A DNA stretch of 64,000 nt from the NCBI GenBank assembly GCA_964030785.1, contig OZ034967.1, positions 46,188,033-46,252,032 of the forward strand. Reading direction: 5' to 3'. Position 1 is the stretch's first letter. The number at the start of each line of letters is the position of its first letter. Shown here piece after piece: positions 29,267-41,395 of the stretch. The notes beneath the pieces were generated by a model. That model had not been told where the DNA came from, did no database searches, and was given only the letters and a program-made list of their open reading frames with translations. The DNA comes from Siderastrea siderea (Eukaryota; Cnidaria; Anthozoa; Scleractinia; Rhizangiidae). Made by a program: the position numbers and the translations under genes.

Positions 29267-29974
29267 TCAGTTTTTGAAGAGGACTCTGTACAATTGAAAT
29301 TCTTGGGAAGTGCCCAAGGTTTTTTGGATGATGTCAGGACAATGATCTTGTAATTTAGGTATAGTGCGTAAATCTTGATATTGCGATGATAGGTAATGTG
29401 GCCATTCAACGATACGAAATTTGAAAATAGGTGATTCTTTGGAAAGTTCTGATTTTTCTTCGTCAAAATTGTATTCCGTTTTGAAGTGGGAAGCGGACCA
29501 GAGTTGTATGCCCGTGAGAAGTTCATCCACGTAGGCGGGTTGGTAGTCATCATAGACAGAGCAAGTGATGTTTTTATGTACTGCGTGTAGTTGATCGTGG
29601 GCTAAGATGAGTTGCATGTTCATTTTTTGTTCATATTGGTAGCTTTTTTCATCTCCAGTGAGAAATTTCTTTTCCAATTCACGTAACCAGCTGGGTTCAT
29701 GAGTTAGAAGTTCTTCTCGTATTTCTTCCTGATTTGGTCCCAAGTCAATGGACGGATCAACGAGGTCGAGACTTTCAAAGTCATAGTATACATTATTGGT
29801 TCCTACGTATCTTTCAACTTCTTCATACAAATTATGACGAGATTGTGAAGCTGGTATTGCTCCAGGTGTGTGAAGTGATGCACTGCCACGATGGCAAACG
29901 TAAGGATCCAGATCAGACACTAACGTACCCGCAAGAGACTCAGATCGGCTATTCGAACTATGACGACCCGACAA
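29267..29974 (-). CDS. Unrecognised 235-aa protein (left copy)
   Basis: ATG start MSGRHSSNSRSESL. A Ser-rich N-terminus is followed by an acidic, aromatic-rich body (NNVYYDFESLDLVDPSIDLG; FRIVEWPHYLSSQYQDLRTI) ending YRVLFKN. No signal peptide or membrane segment. The duplicate at 42659 to 43366 differs by a few amino-acid changes, with no stop or frameshift, which supports a real gene. Its 5' end overlaps the start of the plus-strand ORF. Confidence 0.65.
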   Translation of the reverse strand: MSGRHSSNSRSESLAGTLVSDLDPYVCHRGSASLHTPGAIPASQSRHNLYEEVERYVGTNNVYYDFESLDLVDPSIDLGPNQEEIREELLTHEPSWLRELEKKFLTGDEKSYQYEQKMNMQLILAHDQLHAVHKNITCSVYDDYQPAYVDELLTGIQLWSASHFKTEYNFDEEKSELSKESPIFKFRIVEWPHYLSSQYQDLRTIPKLQDHCPDIIQKTLGTSQEFQLYRVLFKN

Positions 29975-30318
29975 TCATTGAAATCCAAGAGGTGGATGTG
30001 TGCCTGAAATCAACGGTTGAAGAAGTGATCGGGTACTTTGGGGGTATATTGAAAACGGGACAGAAAGTAAAAGTGAAGATGGACAAGAGCCTTTACGACG
30101 CGCTCAACAATTACCGTCCAGACAACATGCTTCTTGACATTGAGAGTCTCGTCTACAAGGATGGTACGAGGACCATCTTGACAGACGAAAAAGATGAAAG
30201 TGATGCTGCTTCCACTTCGGTGATAAAGAAGAGACAGGCCCAAAGTGTTGTAGACGAAGAAACTAACAACCCAGAGATGCTGCCACCACCTCCACCACGC
30301 AAGGCGAGAGTGTTCTAA
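29878..30318 (+). CDS. Unrecognised acidic protein with proline/basic C-terminus, 146 aa (left copy)
   Basis: ATG chosen at 29,878 (MHCHDGKRKDPD); a longer open frame upstream runs antisense to the 235-aa ORF. Blocks: DDPTIIEIQEVDVC, VKVKMDKSLYDALNNYRPD and a C-terminus PPPPPRKARVF. It overlaps the minus gene start-to-start by about 97 bases. The copy at 43,270 is also open, with a 2-codon insertion (EK). Confidence 0.6.
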   Translation: MHCHDGKRKDPDQTLTYPQETQIGYSNYDDPTIIEIQEVDVCLKSTVEEVIGYFGGILKTGQKVKVKMDKSLYDALNNYRPDNMLLDIESLVYKDGTRTILTDEKDESDAASTSVIKKRQAQSVVDEETNNPEMLPPPPPRKARVF

Positions 30319-30429
30319 TTGTAATGCACGTGTTTGTTTTCTTTTCGTTTTTGTGTAATGATGAACAAAAGAGCCAAATAGAGACTTGCATGTTATAAGT
30401 ACAAAAACTGCGTTAGATGATCTTTCATG

Positions 30430-30780
30430 CCTTATGGGCATAAGACATCCACCGATGCCAGTAGCAACATGGATGGCTGTTAAACTCTAGAGGATTATCT
30501 TAATTCATGGTGAAGAACAGTTTGCTCGCCTTTCTTCACGATACGATCCCGTACGCGTATGAACATATTCGACCGGTGCCAGTAAAAATTGTTTTGTGGG
30601 CGAAAGGCATCAACCAATGCCAGTTAATCCAACCCTCCCATCGTTATGCGTAATTTGGAAGACGTGGGATGCCCACCTGCTAGAGAGTTGATTAACATTG
30701 AACCTAATAAATCGCCAACAACAATTGCCAAGGTGCTGGCCTTCACTGACTGGCTAATCTCCAAGGAATTGGCCTGATTA
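30430..30780 (+). pseudogene. Distant relative of the MSCLSV family (left copy)
   Basis: Shows RPVPVKIVLWAKGINQCQ matching CRLVPVTIALWARGIYQCQ at 59,3xx, then GCPPARELI matching GCPIARQLV. Several frame breaks. It ends LISKELA-stop. Confidence 0.45.
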
Positions 30781-31020
30781 AAATAAAAACTGAAAAGGAC
30801 AACATGCTCGATATAAAATATGTAATGGGGCTACTTCTTATGCCACTGCTAATTTCGAACAGTAGTCACTTCAGCACTACTCAAAGGATCTCAAAGTGTG
30901 ATGAGTGGAATGGGCATTGGCTATTTTTATGATAAAATACACCAAGAGGAAGGAAACATCTATTTCTGCATTTTTCCATGACATGGGTGTTTTATTTGAC
31001 ATGGGTCTTTTAGGTGCATT

Positions 31021-31230
31021 TCACTCCCGTTTGTGTCCCAAGTAAGGGATACCAGGAGGGTTAGTAAACCTCTCCCTTACATCTTTTACCACAAATTTGG
31101 GCATTCTTTCTCGAACGGCGTCCAAGTGATCGCCTAGTTCTACTTTGCGGGCTAGGTAGACAGGGTCCTTCCAAAGACTGCACTTCTTCGAGGCGCCCCA
31201 GTATTTCTTATAATCTTTTCTCCCCTTCAC
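31021..31230 (-). CDS. Unrecognised basic 69-aa ORF (left copy)
   Basis: MKGRKDYKKYWGASKKC start; KFVVKDVRERF and IPYLGHKRE at the end. Kept open in the copy at 44419 to 44628 with four changes. Could be an exon. Confidence 0.4.
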   Translation of the reverse strand: MKGRKDYKKYWGASKKCSLWKDPVYLARKVELGDHLDAVRERMPKFVVKDVRERFTNPPGIPYLGHKRE

Positions 31231-31281
31231 GTGGTGCTTGTGGATACTTGCTCATGTCTTGGGATGCTGAAGCAATGTTTC

Positions 31282-31629
31282 CTAACATTGGTAATTGTTT
31301 AGGCATCTCAGCTGCCAGAAAGGCTCGACTCTAGACCAGATGGCAGCAGAGATGGTGGCAGCCACGGCGAATCTCCGTGGTAAATGGGAATTTTCCACCC
31401 TTTCCATCACACCTGGAAACAACCGATTTAGCCCAACGCAAAAGCAACCTAGACAACCAAACAGCAGTGCAGCAAAAAGTGATAATGATGCTCCATAGAG
31501 CAGTGAACACCATCCACAGAAACAAGTAGCACATCGTTTCCAGTTTATAACAAATTTCAGAATGCTAAATAATCTGCATGGAAGGAAAATCAAATAGCCT
31601 AATAGAAGACTTTTGAACACAACATACAC
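31282..31629 (-). CDS. Hydrophobic 115-aa ORF (left copy)
   Basis: Two or three hydrophobic stretches rich in Cys/Leu (ASLSLFAALLFGCLGCFCVG) suggest a membrane protein. Open in the copy at 44680 to 45027. A 67-aa plus-strand ORF overlaps it (31295 to 31498) and cannot be excluded as the coding one. Confidence 0.35.
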   Translation of the reverse strand: MYVVFKSLLLGYLIFLPCRLFSILKFVINWKRCATCFCGWCSLLYGASLSLFAALLFGCLGCFCVGLNRLFPGVMERVENSHLPRRFAVAATISAAIWSRVEPFWQLRCLNNYQC

Positions 31630-31939
31630 TTGTGCTCTTTCATGAACCTTCAGTTCAGATCCTTCATAAGAAATAACCTTTTTTTCAGCAGCAACAATAG
31701 CAAAAAAACTAAAATGCTAAAATGTTTGTTTGATACTTGACCATCATGAAGAGAACATGATAAAATAATAATTATTATAAAATGAACCTTATTCATCACT
31801 AAAGGGAAAAAAACAGGCAACACCCCAGGTTTAAAGCCAGGTGACTTTCATCCGAATGGTGGGACATTGGTGGAAAAAGCAGGAAATTGCCGCAAAGGTT
31901 GTTGGGGCTGGCAATTAATTTTAATTTTGTGATGTTATT

Positions 31940-33990
31940 TTTGTTCTTGTGTTTTTTCCCTGGTTATCAATTTGTGATGATCACTGGGTTGAATCAGATT
32001 AAGCACAAACCAATCAGTTACGTGTGATTTCAACAACCTAGCATTTACATGATGTTGGCCAAATTCCATACAATGAACAACAATTGTGCCAGTAGTGAGA
32101 ATTTTATGGACGTGAATGAACGCAAGGATCTCTTTGTGGTGTGGTGTTGGCTAAGTTCCACTTGCCAAAACGAAAATTCATTTACAATTGACAATTGTAA
32201 ATAGACTGAGGGATAGATTGAGGGACTTGACGTTGGCCAATACAGCTGCCATACAAGAACTGGCAGCTCAGATGGCACGGTTTGAAGAACGATTGGACAA
32301 CTTAGAGATAAGGGTCCAACATTAAAACAGCATTAGCGACCCTTCCTTCTTCCAGATCACCACCACCAATGTCTCCTGCCACTCCACCGCCCTTTGATCT
32401 TTTACCTACAGCTCCCCTGCTCGCCTTCATACACCCGTTTCAGAGGTGATTGATTTAACTAACAAAGATTGAAAAAAAAAAACAACTGATGGAAAATGCC
32501 CAACTCTTGGGAAGCCTTGAGCCTCGACCGTCCGATGGCCCAACTTCCCACTGGTGGTAAACCGCACCGTTCTCCTTTGGTTAGATCATGTAATAGACAT
32601 GGATATCATGGAAGATGAAGTACAGAGAAATGTCGCAAGAAGGCAGGACGAAAGAAATATGGTGACATTAGAAGACAGGGTAACGAGAGCAGGGAGATGA
32701 GCAGGGTGGAGGGGAAAGAAGAGAGGGGAGGTTGATAGAAGAGAAAGAAACTAAAGTAATGACAGGAGAATAATGGAACATCAAACAATACGTTCTCATC
32801 ACGTCATCACATCTGGTGTGGCGTTGGCTAACATTCAAACCTAATCTCAGCTGACATCAACATTTAAGCCAACATTCACCCTCACTGCGATGTTGGTTTA
32901 TTTAACAAAGCTTGCATTAATACAAAACCACCCTTGGTGTAGATAGGTACCCAAGAGTGAATATCATCACAAATTCCGTTATGAGTTTCACATCGGAAAA
33001 GTGATTCGGTGGGCCGAGGATGGCACGCCCTGCAAGAAAATCGCAATCAAATATGAAACTAGTCACTCATGTGGCCATTGGTGGAAGATAAAAACCGCTT
33101 ATCCTCTCATTAAAGCATGTAAGCACCAGACTTTAACAGAAAGAAACAACAACCAAAAATGAAAGTGAATCATAGCCATGAATTTTTTCTTTTAGTAAAT
33201 ACCTTGGCCAACAATCTCTTAGGTTGTTTTTTCGATAAATCATCAAGCTTGATTGTGGACATCTGTAATATGTTCTTGGAGATGATATTATTTGATTGTT
33301 TTTTTTTTTCAGGTACGTTTGTATTTTTCTTATAACTCACATCTCCTTTATCATAAACTTAATTCTGCATTACATAATTTCCCTTTCACTCCCCCTATTC
33401 ATATCCAACCAATTTCCATTCAACCCAGGATATAACCTAAAAAAGGATCCCACCTACATCTTTTGCTATGTAGACATTGAGTTCTTATGGACCCTTTCCC
33501 CATAAAAATTCTCCTACTCTACATGTCATTCAGTGATAACAAATCAATATTTTCTTATTTGTGATGTATTATTTTTGTTCTTGTGTTTTTTCCCTGGTTA
33601 TCAATTTGTGATGATCACTGAGTTGAATCAGAATAAGCACAAAACAATCAGTTACGCATGATTTCAACAACCTAACATTTACGTGATGTTGGCTAAATTC
33701 CATACAATGAACAACGATTGTGCCAGTAGTGAGAATTTTTATGGACGTGAATGAACGCAATGGTCTCTTTGTGGTGTGGTGTTGGCTAAGTTCCATTTGA
33801 CGAAACGAAACTTCATTGACAATTGACAATTGTAAATAGACTGAGGGATAGATTGAGGGACTTGACGTTGGCCAATACAGCTGCCATACAAGAACTGGCA
33901 GCTCGGATGGCGGGGTTTGAAGAACGATTGGACAACTTAGAGATAAGGGTCCAACATTTAAACAGCATCAGGGAGGTGCACAGTTTCAAA
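31940..33990 (+). pseudogene. VIDLT/FDIG module block (left duplicate)
   Basis: In order: terminal exon YQF-type (about 31,960), VIDLT coil (32,190 to 32,470, stop after VQH), MDIMEDE module (32,598 to 32,700), FDIG/KKIAIKYE module (32,880 to 33,130), hydrophobic ORF (33,296 to 33,505, ending LWTLSP), YQF-type exon (33,598 on) and a second VIDLT coil (33,823 to 33,980) cut short at about 33,980. All carry breaks except the hydrophobic part. Confidence 0.55.
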
Positions 33991-34760
33991 CCCATAAAAA
34001 ATAGTCATTGTTTCCATTAACTACGTCTACATAAAGAATTAACAACAGCCCCTAAAAAAGCTGCTTCAACTATGCAAGGCGGATTTAAGTGCACAGGCAG
34101 AAAACCACGCATGGAATAAGTTTAACAATGTTATTAGCAGGAAAGTGAGAACCCTGCTTGTTACCACAGTATTTTGTGACACTGCATTACAAAGCGATGG
34201 ATCTGGCCAAGTAAGTTTATGTCCCAGATGAACATGTGAGCTCTTTTTTTCTGATGAAGCCAGCGCCAGCCAAATTTCATTCCAGTTGCTCGTCACTATT
34301 AGTGATGTGACTTCAAAAGTTACCGCTTTCGCGTGCACTATGAAAGCGGTATTATGAAACGTATACTTTCTCACGAACAAATTTGAGTTCGGTCAAACGT
34401 TTTTAAAACTGGAGAGAAAACCATAATTCACAACCAGTACAAGCATCATAACTATTGTTTAAAATGAAACCTAGTTCACTAACAAGTTTGTTTACACGCT
34501 AAGCAAGTTGAGCTGCTCATTAATGATTAGTCATTATCGGATTATTCCGCTTGTGTGACATCCAGAAATTTGCATCACATTCAGCGCTTGTCTAGATGAT
34601 CCTCGAAGTCAGACGCGACACTTTGACTGCGTTTTGCTTTTGGTGGAAACATTTTTCATTCTATTATAAATGGAATCGGCAATTCGTGCGTCATTTTATT
34701 AAGCATCGTGATAGATAAAATTTGTTCGGCAGATCAGTAACATCGGACTACAGATTTCAC
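33981..34760. other. Unique insertion, no gene seen
   Basis: Interrupts the VIDLT module; homology to other copies resumes near 34,766 (ATATCCAATCAATTTCC). The ORFs in it are short and unconvincing. Confidence 0.5.
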
Positions 34761-34765
34761 CTCAT

Positions 34766-36600
34766 ATCCAATCAATTTCCATTCAACCCAAGATATAACC
34801 AAAAAAAGGATCCCACCTAAATCTTTTCCTATCTAGATATTAAGTCCTTATGGACCCTTTCCCCATAAAAATCCCCCCAACTCTACATGTCATTCAGTGA
34901 TAACAAATCAATATTTTCTTATTTGTCATATATTATTTTTCTTGTGTTTCTTCCCCGGTTATCAATTTCTGATGATCACTGAGTTGAATGAGAATGAGCA
35001 CAAAACAATCAGTTACACGTGATTTCAACAACCTTTAACAGCATTTACGTGATGTTGGCTAAATTCCATACAATGAACAACGATTGTGCCAGTAGTGAGA
35101 ATTTTTATGGACGTGAATGAATGCAATGATCTCTTGTGGTGTGGTGTTGGCTAAGTTCCATTTGCCAAAACGAAAATTCATTTACAATTGAGACTGAGGG
35201 ATAGATTGAGGGACTTCACGTTGGCCAATACAGCTGCCATACAAGAACTGACAGCTCAGATGGCACGGTTTGAAGGAAGATTGGACAACTTAAGAGATAA
35301 GGGTCCAACATTTAAACAGCATCAGGGACCTTTCCTTTTCTTCAACATCACCACCACCGATGTCTTCTGCCACTCCACTGCCCGTTGATCCTTTGCCTAC
35401 AGCTCCCCCACTCGCCATCATACAACCGTTACATGAGGTGATTGTTTTAGCTAACGAAGATTGAAAAAAACGAACTTTGATGGCAAATGCCCAAGTCTTG
35501 GGAAGTCTTGAGCCTCAAACATTCGATGGCCCAACTTCCCACTGGCGGTAAACTACCGGTTCTTGTTTGGGTACATCATGTAATAAACATGGATATCATG
35601 GAAGATGAAGTACAGAGAAATGTAGCAAGAAGGCAGGACGAAAGAAAGGTGGTGACACTACAAGACATGGTAACGAGAGCAGAGAGATGAGCAAGGTGGA
35701 GGGCGAAAGCAGAAGAGAGGGGAGGTTGATAGAAGAGAAAGAAACTCAAGTAATGACAGGAGAATAATGGAACATCAAACAATACGTTGTCATCACGTCA
35801 TCAGATCTGCTGTGGTGTTGGCTAATATTTAAACCTAATCTAAGCCCACATCAACATTTAAGCCAACATTCACGTGTACCCAAGAGTGAACAACATCACA
35901 ATTCCTTTACGAGTTTGACATTGGAAAAATAATTGGCTACGCCGAGGATGGCACTCCCTGCAAGAAAATCGCAATCAAATATGAAACTAGTCGCTCATAT
36001 GGTCATTAGTGGAAGATAAAAACTGCTTATCCTCTCATTAAAGCATGTAAGTACCAGACTTTAAGACAAACAAACAGCAGCCACAAAATGCAAAGGAATC
36101 ATGATCATGATTTTCTTTGGTAAATACCTTGGCCAACAATCTCTCAGGTTGTTTTTTTCGATAAATCACCAAGCTTGATTGTGGACATCTGTAATACGTT
36201 CTTGGAGATGATGTTATTTGATTTTTTTCAGGTATGTTTGTATTTTTATATAACTCACGTCTGTTATCGTAAAATTAATTCTGCATTACATAATTTCCCT
36301 TTCACCCCTCCCCCATTGATATCCAATCAATTTCCATTCAACCCAGGATATAACTAAAACAAGGATCCCATCTACATCTTTTGCTATGTAGATCAGTTCT
36401 TGTGGACTTTTTCCCCCATGTAAACCACCCAACTCCAGACGTGATCCCCAAACGTCGAGTCAGAAGGGTGGTAACAAATCAATATTTTCCCATTCAAGAT
36501 CTATTATTTTGTTGTTTTTCTTGTGTAGTTTTCTCGGGTTGTCAAATTGTGATCACTGACTCGAATCATAACAAATGCAAAACAATCAGCTAAGCATGAT
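34766..36600 (+). pseudogene. VIDLT/FDIG module block
   Basis: YQF-type exon near 34,963, VIDLT coil 35,188 to 35,463 (extra base near 35,292 shifts the frame), MPKSW/MDIMEDE ORF 35,487 to 35,690 (67 aa, open), FDIG module 35,880 to 36,055 with a good donor GCAT|GTAAGT near 36,048, hydrophobic part 36,175 to 36,357, and a last YQF-type exon with a damaged acceptor near 36,540. Confidence 0.5.
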
Positions 36601-36893
36601 TTCAACAAACCACTGTGGCATCTAAGTGATGTTGCCCAACTTCCACATGACAATAAACGTTTGTGCCAGTTGAGTGAATTTTTAAGGACGCGAACGAGCG
36701 CAATGATCTCTTTGTGGTGTGGTGCTGGCTAAGTTCCATTTGGCAAAAAGAAAACTCATGACAATTGAGATGGGTGCATGGACGTGCAACATTTTAATTC
36801 GTAAATTATAAATGCACCTCTTTGTGGTTTCATGGTTTTGGCCAAGTCCCATATGTCATTGTCAAGTTATCAGACCCGCCCCCTTAAATAGGT

Positions 36894-37275
36894 TATAAAA
36901 GTCACCCTCCCCGTATGTTCTGACAATCGATATACCAAACAAGAGAAAAAAATTCCAAGACTGCACATTACAAGAAGACGACCGCGAATCTTTTATGTAA
37001 ATAGACTGAGGGATAGATTGAGGGACTTGACGTTGGCTAATACAGCTCCCATACAAGAACTGGGAGCTCAGACAGCACGATTTGAACAAAGATTGGACAA
37101 CTTAGAGATAGGGGTCTAATATTTAAACAGCATCAGGGACCCTTCCTTTTCTTCCGGATCACCACCGCCGATGTCTTCTGCCACTCCACCGCCCTTTGAT
37201 CCTTTACCTACAGCTTCCCCGCTCGCCATCATACGCCCGTTACATGAGGTGATTGATTTAATTAGTGAAGATTGA
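36894..37275 (+). pseudogene. Promoter-bearing VIDLT-family gene
   Basis: TATAAAA at 36,894 is followed about 60 bases later by a frame that in the relative at 48,612 begins with ATG but here has ATT. It then reads PRLHITRRRPRIF, the coil, the proline-rich linker and VIDLISED. One in-frame TAA lies at the end of the coil (about 37,117). This shows the full gene: Arg-rich N-terminus, coil, linker, SIM-like end. Confidence 0.6.
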
Positions 37276-37389
37276 AAAAACCAACTTTGATGGAAAATGC
37301 CATGACGCTAGTGCAAGTCTTGTACCAAGACAAGTTATATTACTTCAATGCTATCTTTGTATCGATATGTAAACGTGATTCAGTGATAA

Positions 37390-38870
37390 TAAATCAATAT
37401 TTTCTTATTTGTGATATATAACTTTGTTCTTGTGTTTTTCCCCGGTTGTCAATTTGCGATGATCACTGATTTGAATCAGAATAAGCATAAAACAATCAGT
37501 CACGCTTGATTTCAACAACCTAGCATTTACGTGATGTTGGCTAAATTCCATACATTGAACAACGATTGTGCCAGTAGTGAGAATTTTTATGGACGTGAAT
37601 GAACGCAATGATCTCTTCGTGGCGTGGTGTGGCTAAGTTCATTTGCCAAAACGAAAATTCATTTACAATTGACAATTGTAAATAGACCGAGGGATAGATT
37701 GAGGGACTTGACGTTGGGCAATACAGCTGTCATACAAGAACTGGCAGCTCAGATGGCACGGTTTGAAGAAAGATTGGACAACTGAGAGATACGGGTCCAA
37801 TATTTAAACAGCATCAGGGACCCTTCCTTTTCTTCTGGATCACCACCGCCGATGTCTCCTGCCACTCCACCACCCTTTGATCCTTTACCTACAGCTCGCC
37901 TGCTCGCCATCATACGCCCGTTACATGAGGTGATTGATTTAACTAACGAAGATTGGAAAAATCAACTTTGATGGAAAATGCCCAAGCCTTGGGAAGTCTT
38001 GAGCCTCAAACATTCGATGGCCCAACTTCCCCCTGGTGGTAAACTACCGGTTCTTGTTTGGGTACATCATGCAATGAACATGGATATTATGGAAGATGAA
38101 GTACAGAGAAATGTAGCAAGAAGGCAGGACGAAAGAAAGGTGGTGACACTACAAGACATGGTAACGAGAGCAGAGAGATGAGCAAGGTGGAGGGCGAAAG
38201 CAGAAGAGAGGGGAGGTTGATAGAAGAGAAAGAAACTAAAGTAATGACAGGAGAATAATGGAACATCAAACAATACGTTGTCATCACGTCATCAGATCTG
38301 CTGTGGTGTTGGCTAATATTTAAACCTAATCTAAGCCCACATCAACATTAAAGCCAACATTCACGTGTACCCAAGAGTGAACAACATCACAATTCCTTTA
38401 CGAGTTTGACATTGGAAAAATAATTGGCTATGCCGAGGATGGCACTCCCTGCAAGAAAATCGCAATCAAATATGAAACTAGTCGCTCATATGGTCATTAG
38501 TGGAAGGTAAAAACTGCTTATCCTCTCATTAAAGCATGTAAGTACCAGACTTTAAGACAAACAAACAGCAGCCACAAAATGCAAGTGAATCATGATGATT
38601 ATTTTCTTTAGTAAATACCTTGGCCAACAATCTCTCAGGTTGTTTTTTTCGATAAATCACCAAGCTTGATTGTGAACATCTCTAATACGTTCTTGCAGAT
38701 GATGTTATTTGATTTTTTTTCAGGTATGTTTGTATTTTTATATAACTCACGTCTGTTATTGTAAACTTAATTCTGCATTACATAATTTCCCTTTCACCCC
38801 CCCCCCCCCATTGATATCCAATCAATTTCCATTCAACCTAGGATATCACGAATGGAAAAAATTAATTTGT
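37390..38870 (+). pseudogene. VIDLT/FDIG module block
   Basis: YQF-type exon near 37,446, VIDLT coil 37,683 to 37,970 (TGA after RLDN, end VIDLTNEDW), MPKPW/MDIMEDE ORF 37,978 to 38,181 (67 aa, open), FDIG module 38,400 to 38,560 and the start of the hydrophobic part, ending in a poly-C run near 38,800. Confidence 0.5.
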
Positions 38871-39222
38871 TACCACTAAATCACTAACAAAATTAAATAT
38901 TTATTCGTTATTTTGATAGAAAAGAGTATTTTTGTATTTTTCTCGAGTTGTCAAATTGTGCTGAATAGCACAAACAATCAGTTAAGCATGATTTTAACAA
39001 ACTAACATATATAAGAAGGCTAAATTCCATAAAAACAATCAGTTAAGCATGATTTCAACAAACTAACATACATAAGTTGGCTAAATTCCATTAAAAAAAA
39101 ACAATCAAATCGATTGCAAGAACTTTTAGTAAACGTGAATGAACGCAATGTTTTTATTGTGGTGCGATCTTGGCTAAGCTCTATTACAGACTTTGTCACT
39201 TCCGTTAGATTCAGTCAGTATA

Positions 39223-39549
39223 ATGGGAAATGAGGAAACGCTTGAACAAGACCCAACCCTCTACCAGGCTAAGCCGGTGGTAACAAACGAGCTTATTTTG
39301 GAGCAACATATCGCCAAAGACATCGTAAGTCGACATCAAAACCCTGGTCAGCACTCTCCATTTAAACCGACTTCAACGTTCAAGAAGTCGTTCAACCTCA
39401 CGGCAACGTTAGTCTTTTTAACAAGACTTGCGTTAAGAGGAAACCATCCTCGGTGTATATATATACCCGAAAATGAGTTTCACAGCTCCTTCCGTTACGT
39501 CTTTGATATCGGGAAAACGATTGGCTACGCGGAAAATGATACGTTTTAA
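39223..39549 (+). CDS. FDIG-family first exon with ATG (MGNEETLEQ), truncated
   Basis: The only copy with a plausible start: MGNEETLEQDPTLYQ, then AKDIVSRHQN, FNLTATLVFLTRLALRGNHP and FDIGKTIGYAENDTF. It is cut by the left edge of the right-hand segmental duplication at 39,541. It shows what the N-terminus of the FDIG family looked like. Confidence 0.5.
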   Translation: MGNEETLEQDPTLYQAKPVVTNELILEQHIAKDIVSRHQNPGQHSPFKPTSTFKKSFNLTATLVFLTRLALRGNHPRCIYIPENEFHSSFRYVFDIGKTIGYAENDTF

Positions 39550-40206
39550 GCAAAAAACATTGGTCATCACTCTGCGGAATAATCAAACTTTTTCCCCCTA
39601 CTCTACATGTCATTCAGTGATAAATCAGTATTTCTTACTTGTGATATATTATTTTTCTTCTTGTGCTTTTTCCCTGGTTATCAATTTGTGATCACCGAGG
39701 TTAATCAGAATAAGCACAAAACAATCAGTTACGCGTGATTTCAACAACCTAGCATTTACGTGATGTTGCCTAAATTCCATACAATGAACAGTTGTACCAG
39801 TAGTGAGAATTTTAATGGCCCTAAATGAACGCAATGATCTCTTTGTGGTGTGGCGTTGGCTAAGTTCCATTTGACAACACGACACTTCATTTCATTTACA
39901 GATTGAGCTTCACTTATATCTTTATATATATTATTTATAGCTTCATATATTTATTTATAGCTATTTATCGCTTCATATATATCAATTGGTGATGATCACC
40001 GAGGTTAATCAGAATAAGCACAAAACAATCAGTTACGCGTGATTTCAACAACCTAGCATTTACGTGATGTTGGCTAAATTCCATACAATGAACAGTTGTA
40101 CCAGTAGTGAGAATTTTAATGGACCTGAATGAACGCAATGATCTCTTTGTGGTGTGGCGTTGGCTAAGTTCCATTTGACAAAACGACACTTCACTTCATT
40201 TACAGA

Positions 40207-41186
40207 TTGAGCGACTTGACGTTGGCCCATACAGCTGCCATACAAGAACTGGCAGCTCAGATGGCACGGTTTGAAGAACCATTGGACAACTTAGAGATAA
40301 GGGTCCAACATTTAAACAGCATCAAGGACCTTTCCCTTTCTTCCAGATCACCACCACCGATGTCTCCTGCCACTCCACCGCCCTTTGATTCTTTACCTAC
40401 AGCTCCCCCGATCGCCATCATACCCCGTTTACACGAGGTGATGGGCCAACTTCCCACTGGTGGTAAACCGCTCGTTCTTTTTTCGTTAGATCATGTAACA
40501 GACATGGATATCATGGAAGATGAAGAACAGAGAAATGTTGCAAAAAGGCAGAATGAAAGAAGATGAGTGGCACTAGAAGACAGGGTAAGGAGGGCACAGA
40601 GATGAGCAAGGTGGAGGGCGAAAGCAGGAGAGGGGAGGAGGAGTTGTTCAATCAAATTTTATTTCATAAAAGGCGTTTCGAGTGGTATTTTTCCCCACAC
40701 GATAACAGTTTTTGGACATTGATTGAATCTTTGTTTACAAATCTCAGGTCACCTTTCACCCGTCAGGCCCGTGATACCATGATCTACAACGCGATCAATG
40801 CAATAGAAGCCAACATAAAAGTGAAGTCTCGCGAGTACAGCGAACTTTGAGAATTTGACGAGGATTTAAACGAGTTTATCAAGAAGTATCCCCAACTCCC
40901 TGGTATCCTTGAGTTGACCACGTGTGGATTTTCCTTGTTCTTGTGCCTCCGAAACACGTTGGATCGGCACCTTATGGAGTACCAGGAGAAACTGGCTGCC
41001 TTCAAGGCAGCCCAAGAGCAATTAAATTTGGTGGTGATGCGACAGGAGTACCAAACGAAGCCATTCGAGGGGGTCTTGCAGTTGGCCTCGCAGAAATGGA
41101 AGTTAAATTCTCAATTATTTCTGGATTGGTTGGACTATAGAAAGCATATGAATGACATTGAAGACATTCTCGCTCGTGAAATATAA
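40207..41186 (+). pseudogene. VIDLT coil, MDIMEDE and NAINAIEAN protein in one gene (right copy)
   Basis: ORF 1 (40207 to 40566, 119 aa) runs from the coil through the proline-rich linker into MDIMEDEEQRN. Its TGA overlaps the ATG of ORF 2 (40563, MSGTRRQGKEG) as ATGA. ORF 2 continues through ELFNQILFHKRRFEWYF and FTRQARDTMIYNAINAIEAN to TGA at 40,848, where the paralogue at 28,576 has CGA. The same frame is then open to 41,186 (ILELTTCGFSLFLCLRNTLD; FLDWLDYRKHMNDIEDI). So the modules were once one longer protein. Confidence 0.6.
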
Positions 41187-41389
41187 CATAGATGTCTTGT
41201 AATGATAAAGTATAAGTGAATGACTTGTCGATAAATGAAATATCGTCGAAAAGTGCAATAATGAAAGACATTATCGCTTGTGAAGTATAACATAGATATC
41301 TTGTAACGATAACGTGTAAGTGAATGACGTGTCGATAAATGAAATATCGTCAAAAAGTGCAATAATGAAAAAGAATTGAATTGAATGAC

Positions 41390-41395
41390 AATAAA
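41390..41395 (+). terminator. AATAAA polyadenylation signal
   Basis: Right-duplicate equivalent of 27975 to 27980. Confidence 0.5.

Larger units (their letters stand above)
26188..33600. repeat. Segmental duplication, left copy
   Basis: Matches 39,541 to about 47,000 in the same order and orientation (offset 13.35 to 13.40 kb). It spans the VIDLT/NAINAIEAN genes, the 235-aa minus ORF and the modules up to 33.6 kb. Small indels separate the copies. Confidence 0.85.

Noticed and set aside
38799..38812. Poly-C tract as a meaningful element
   Set aside because: Simple homopolymer within a decayed module; other copies have a shorter run at the same place.
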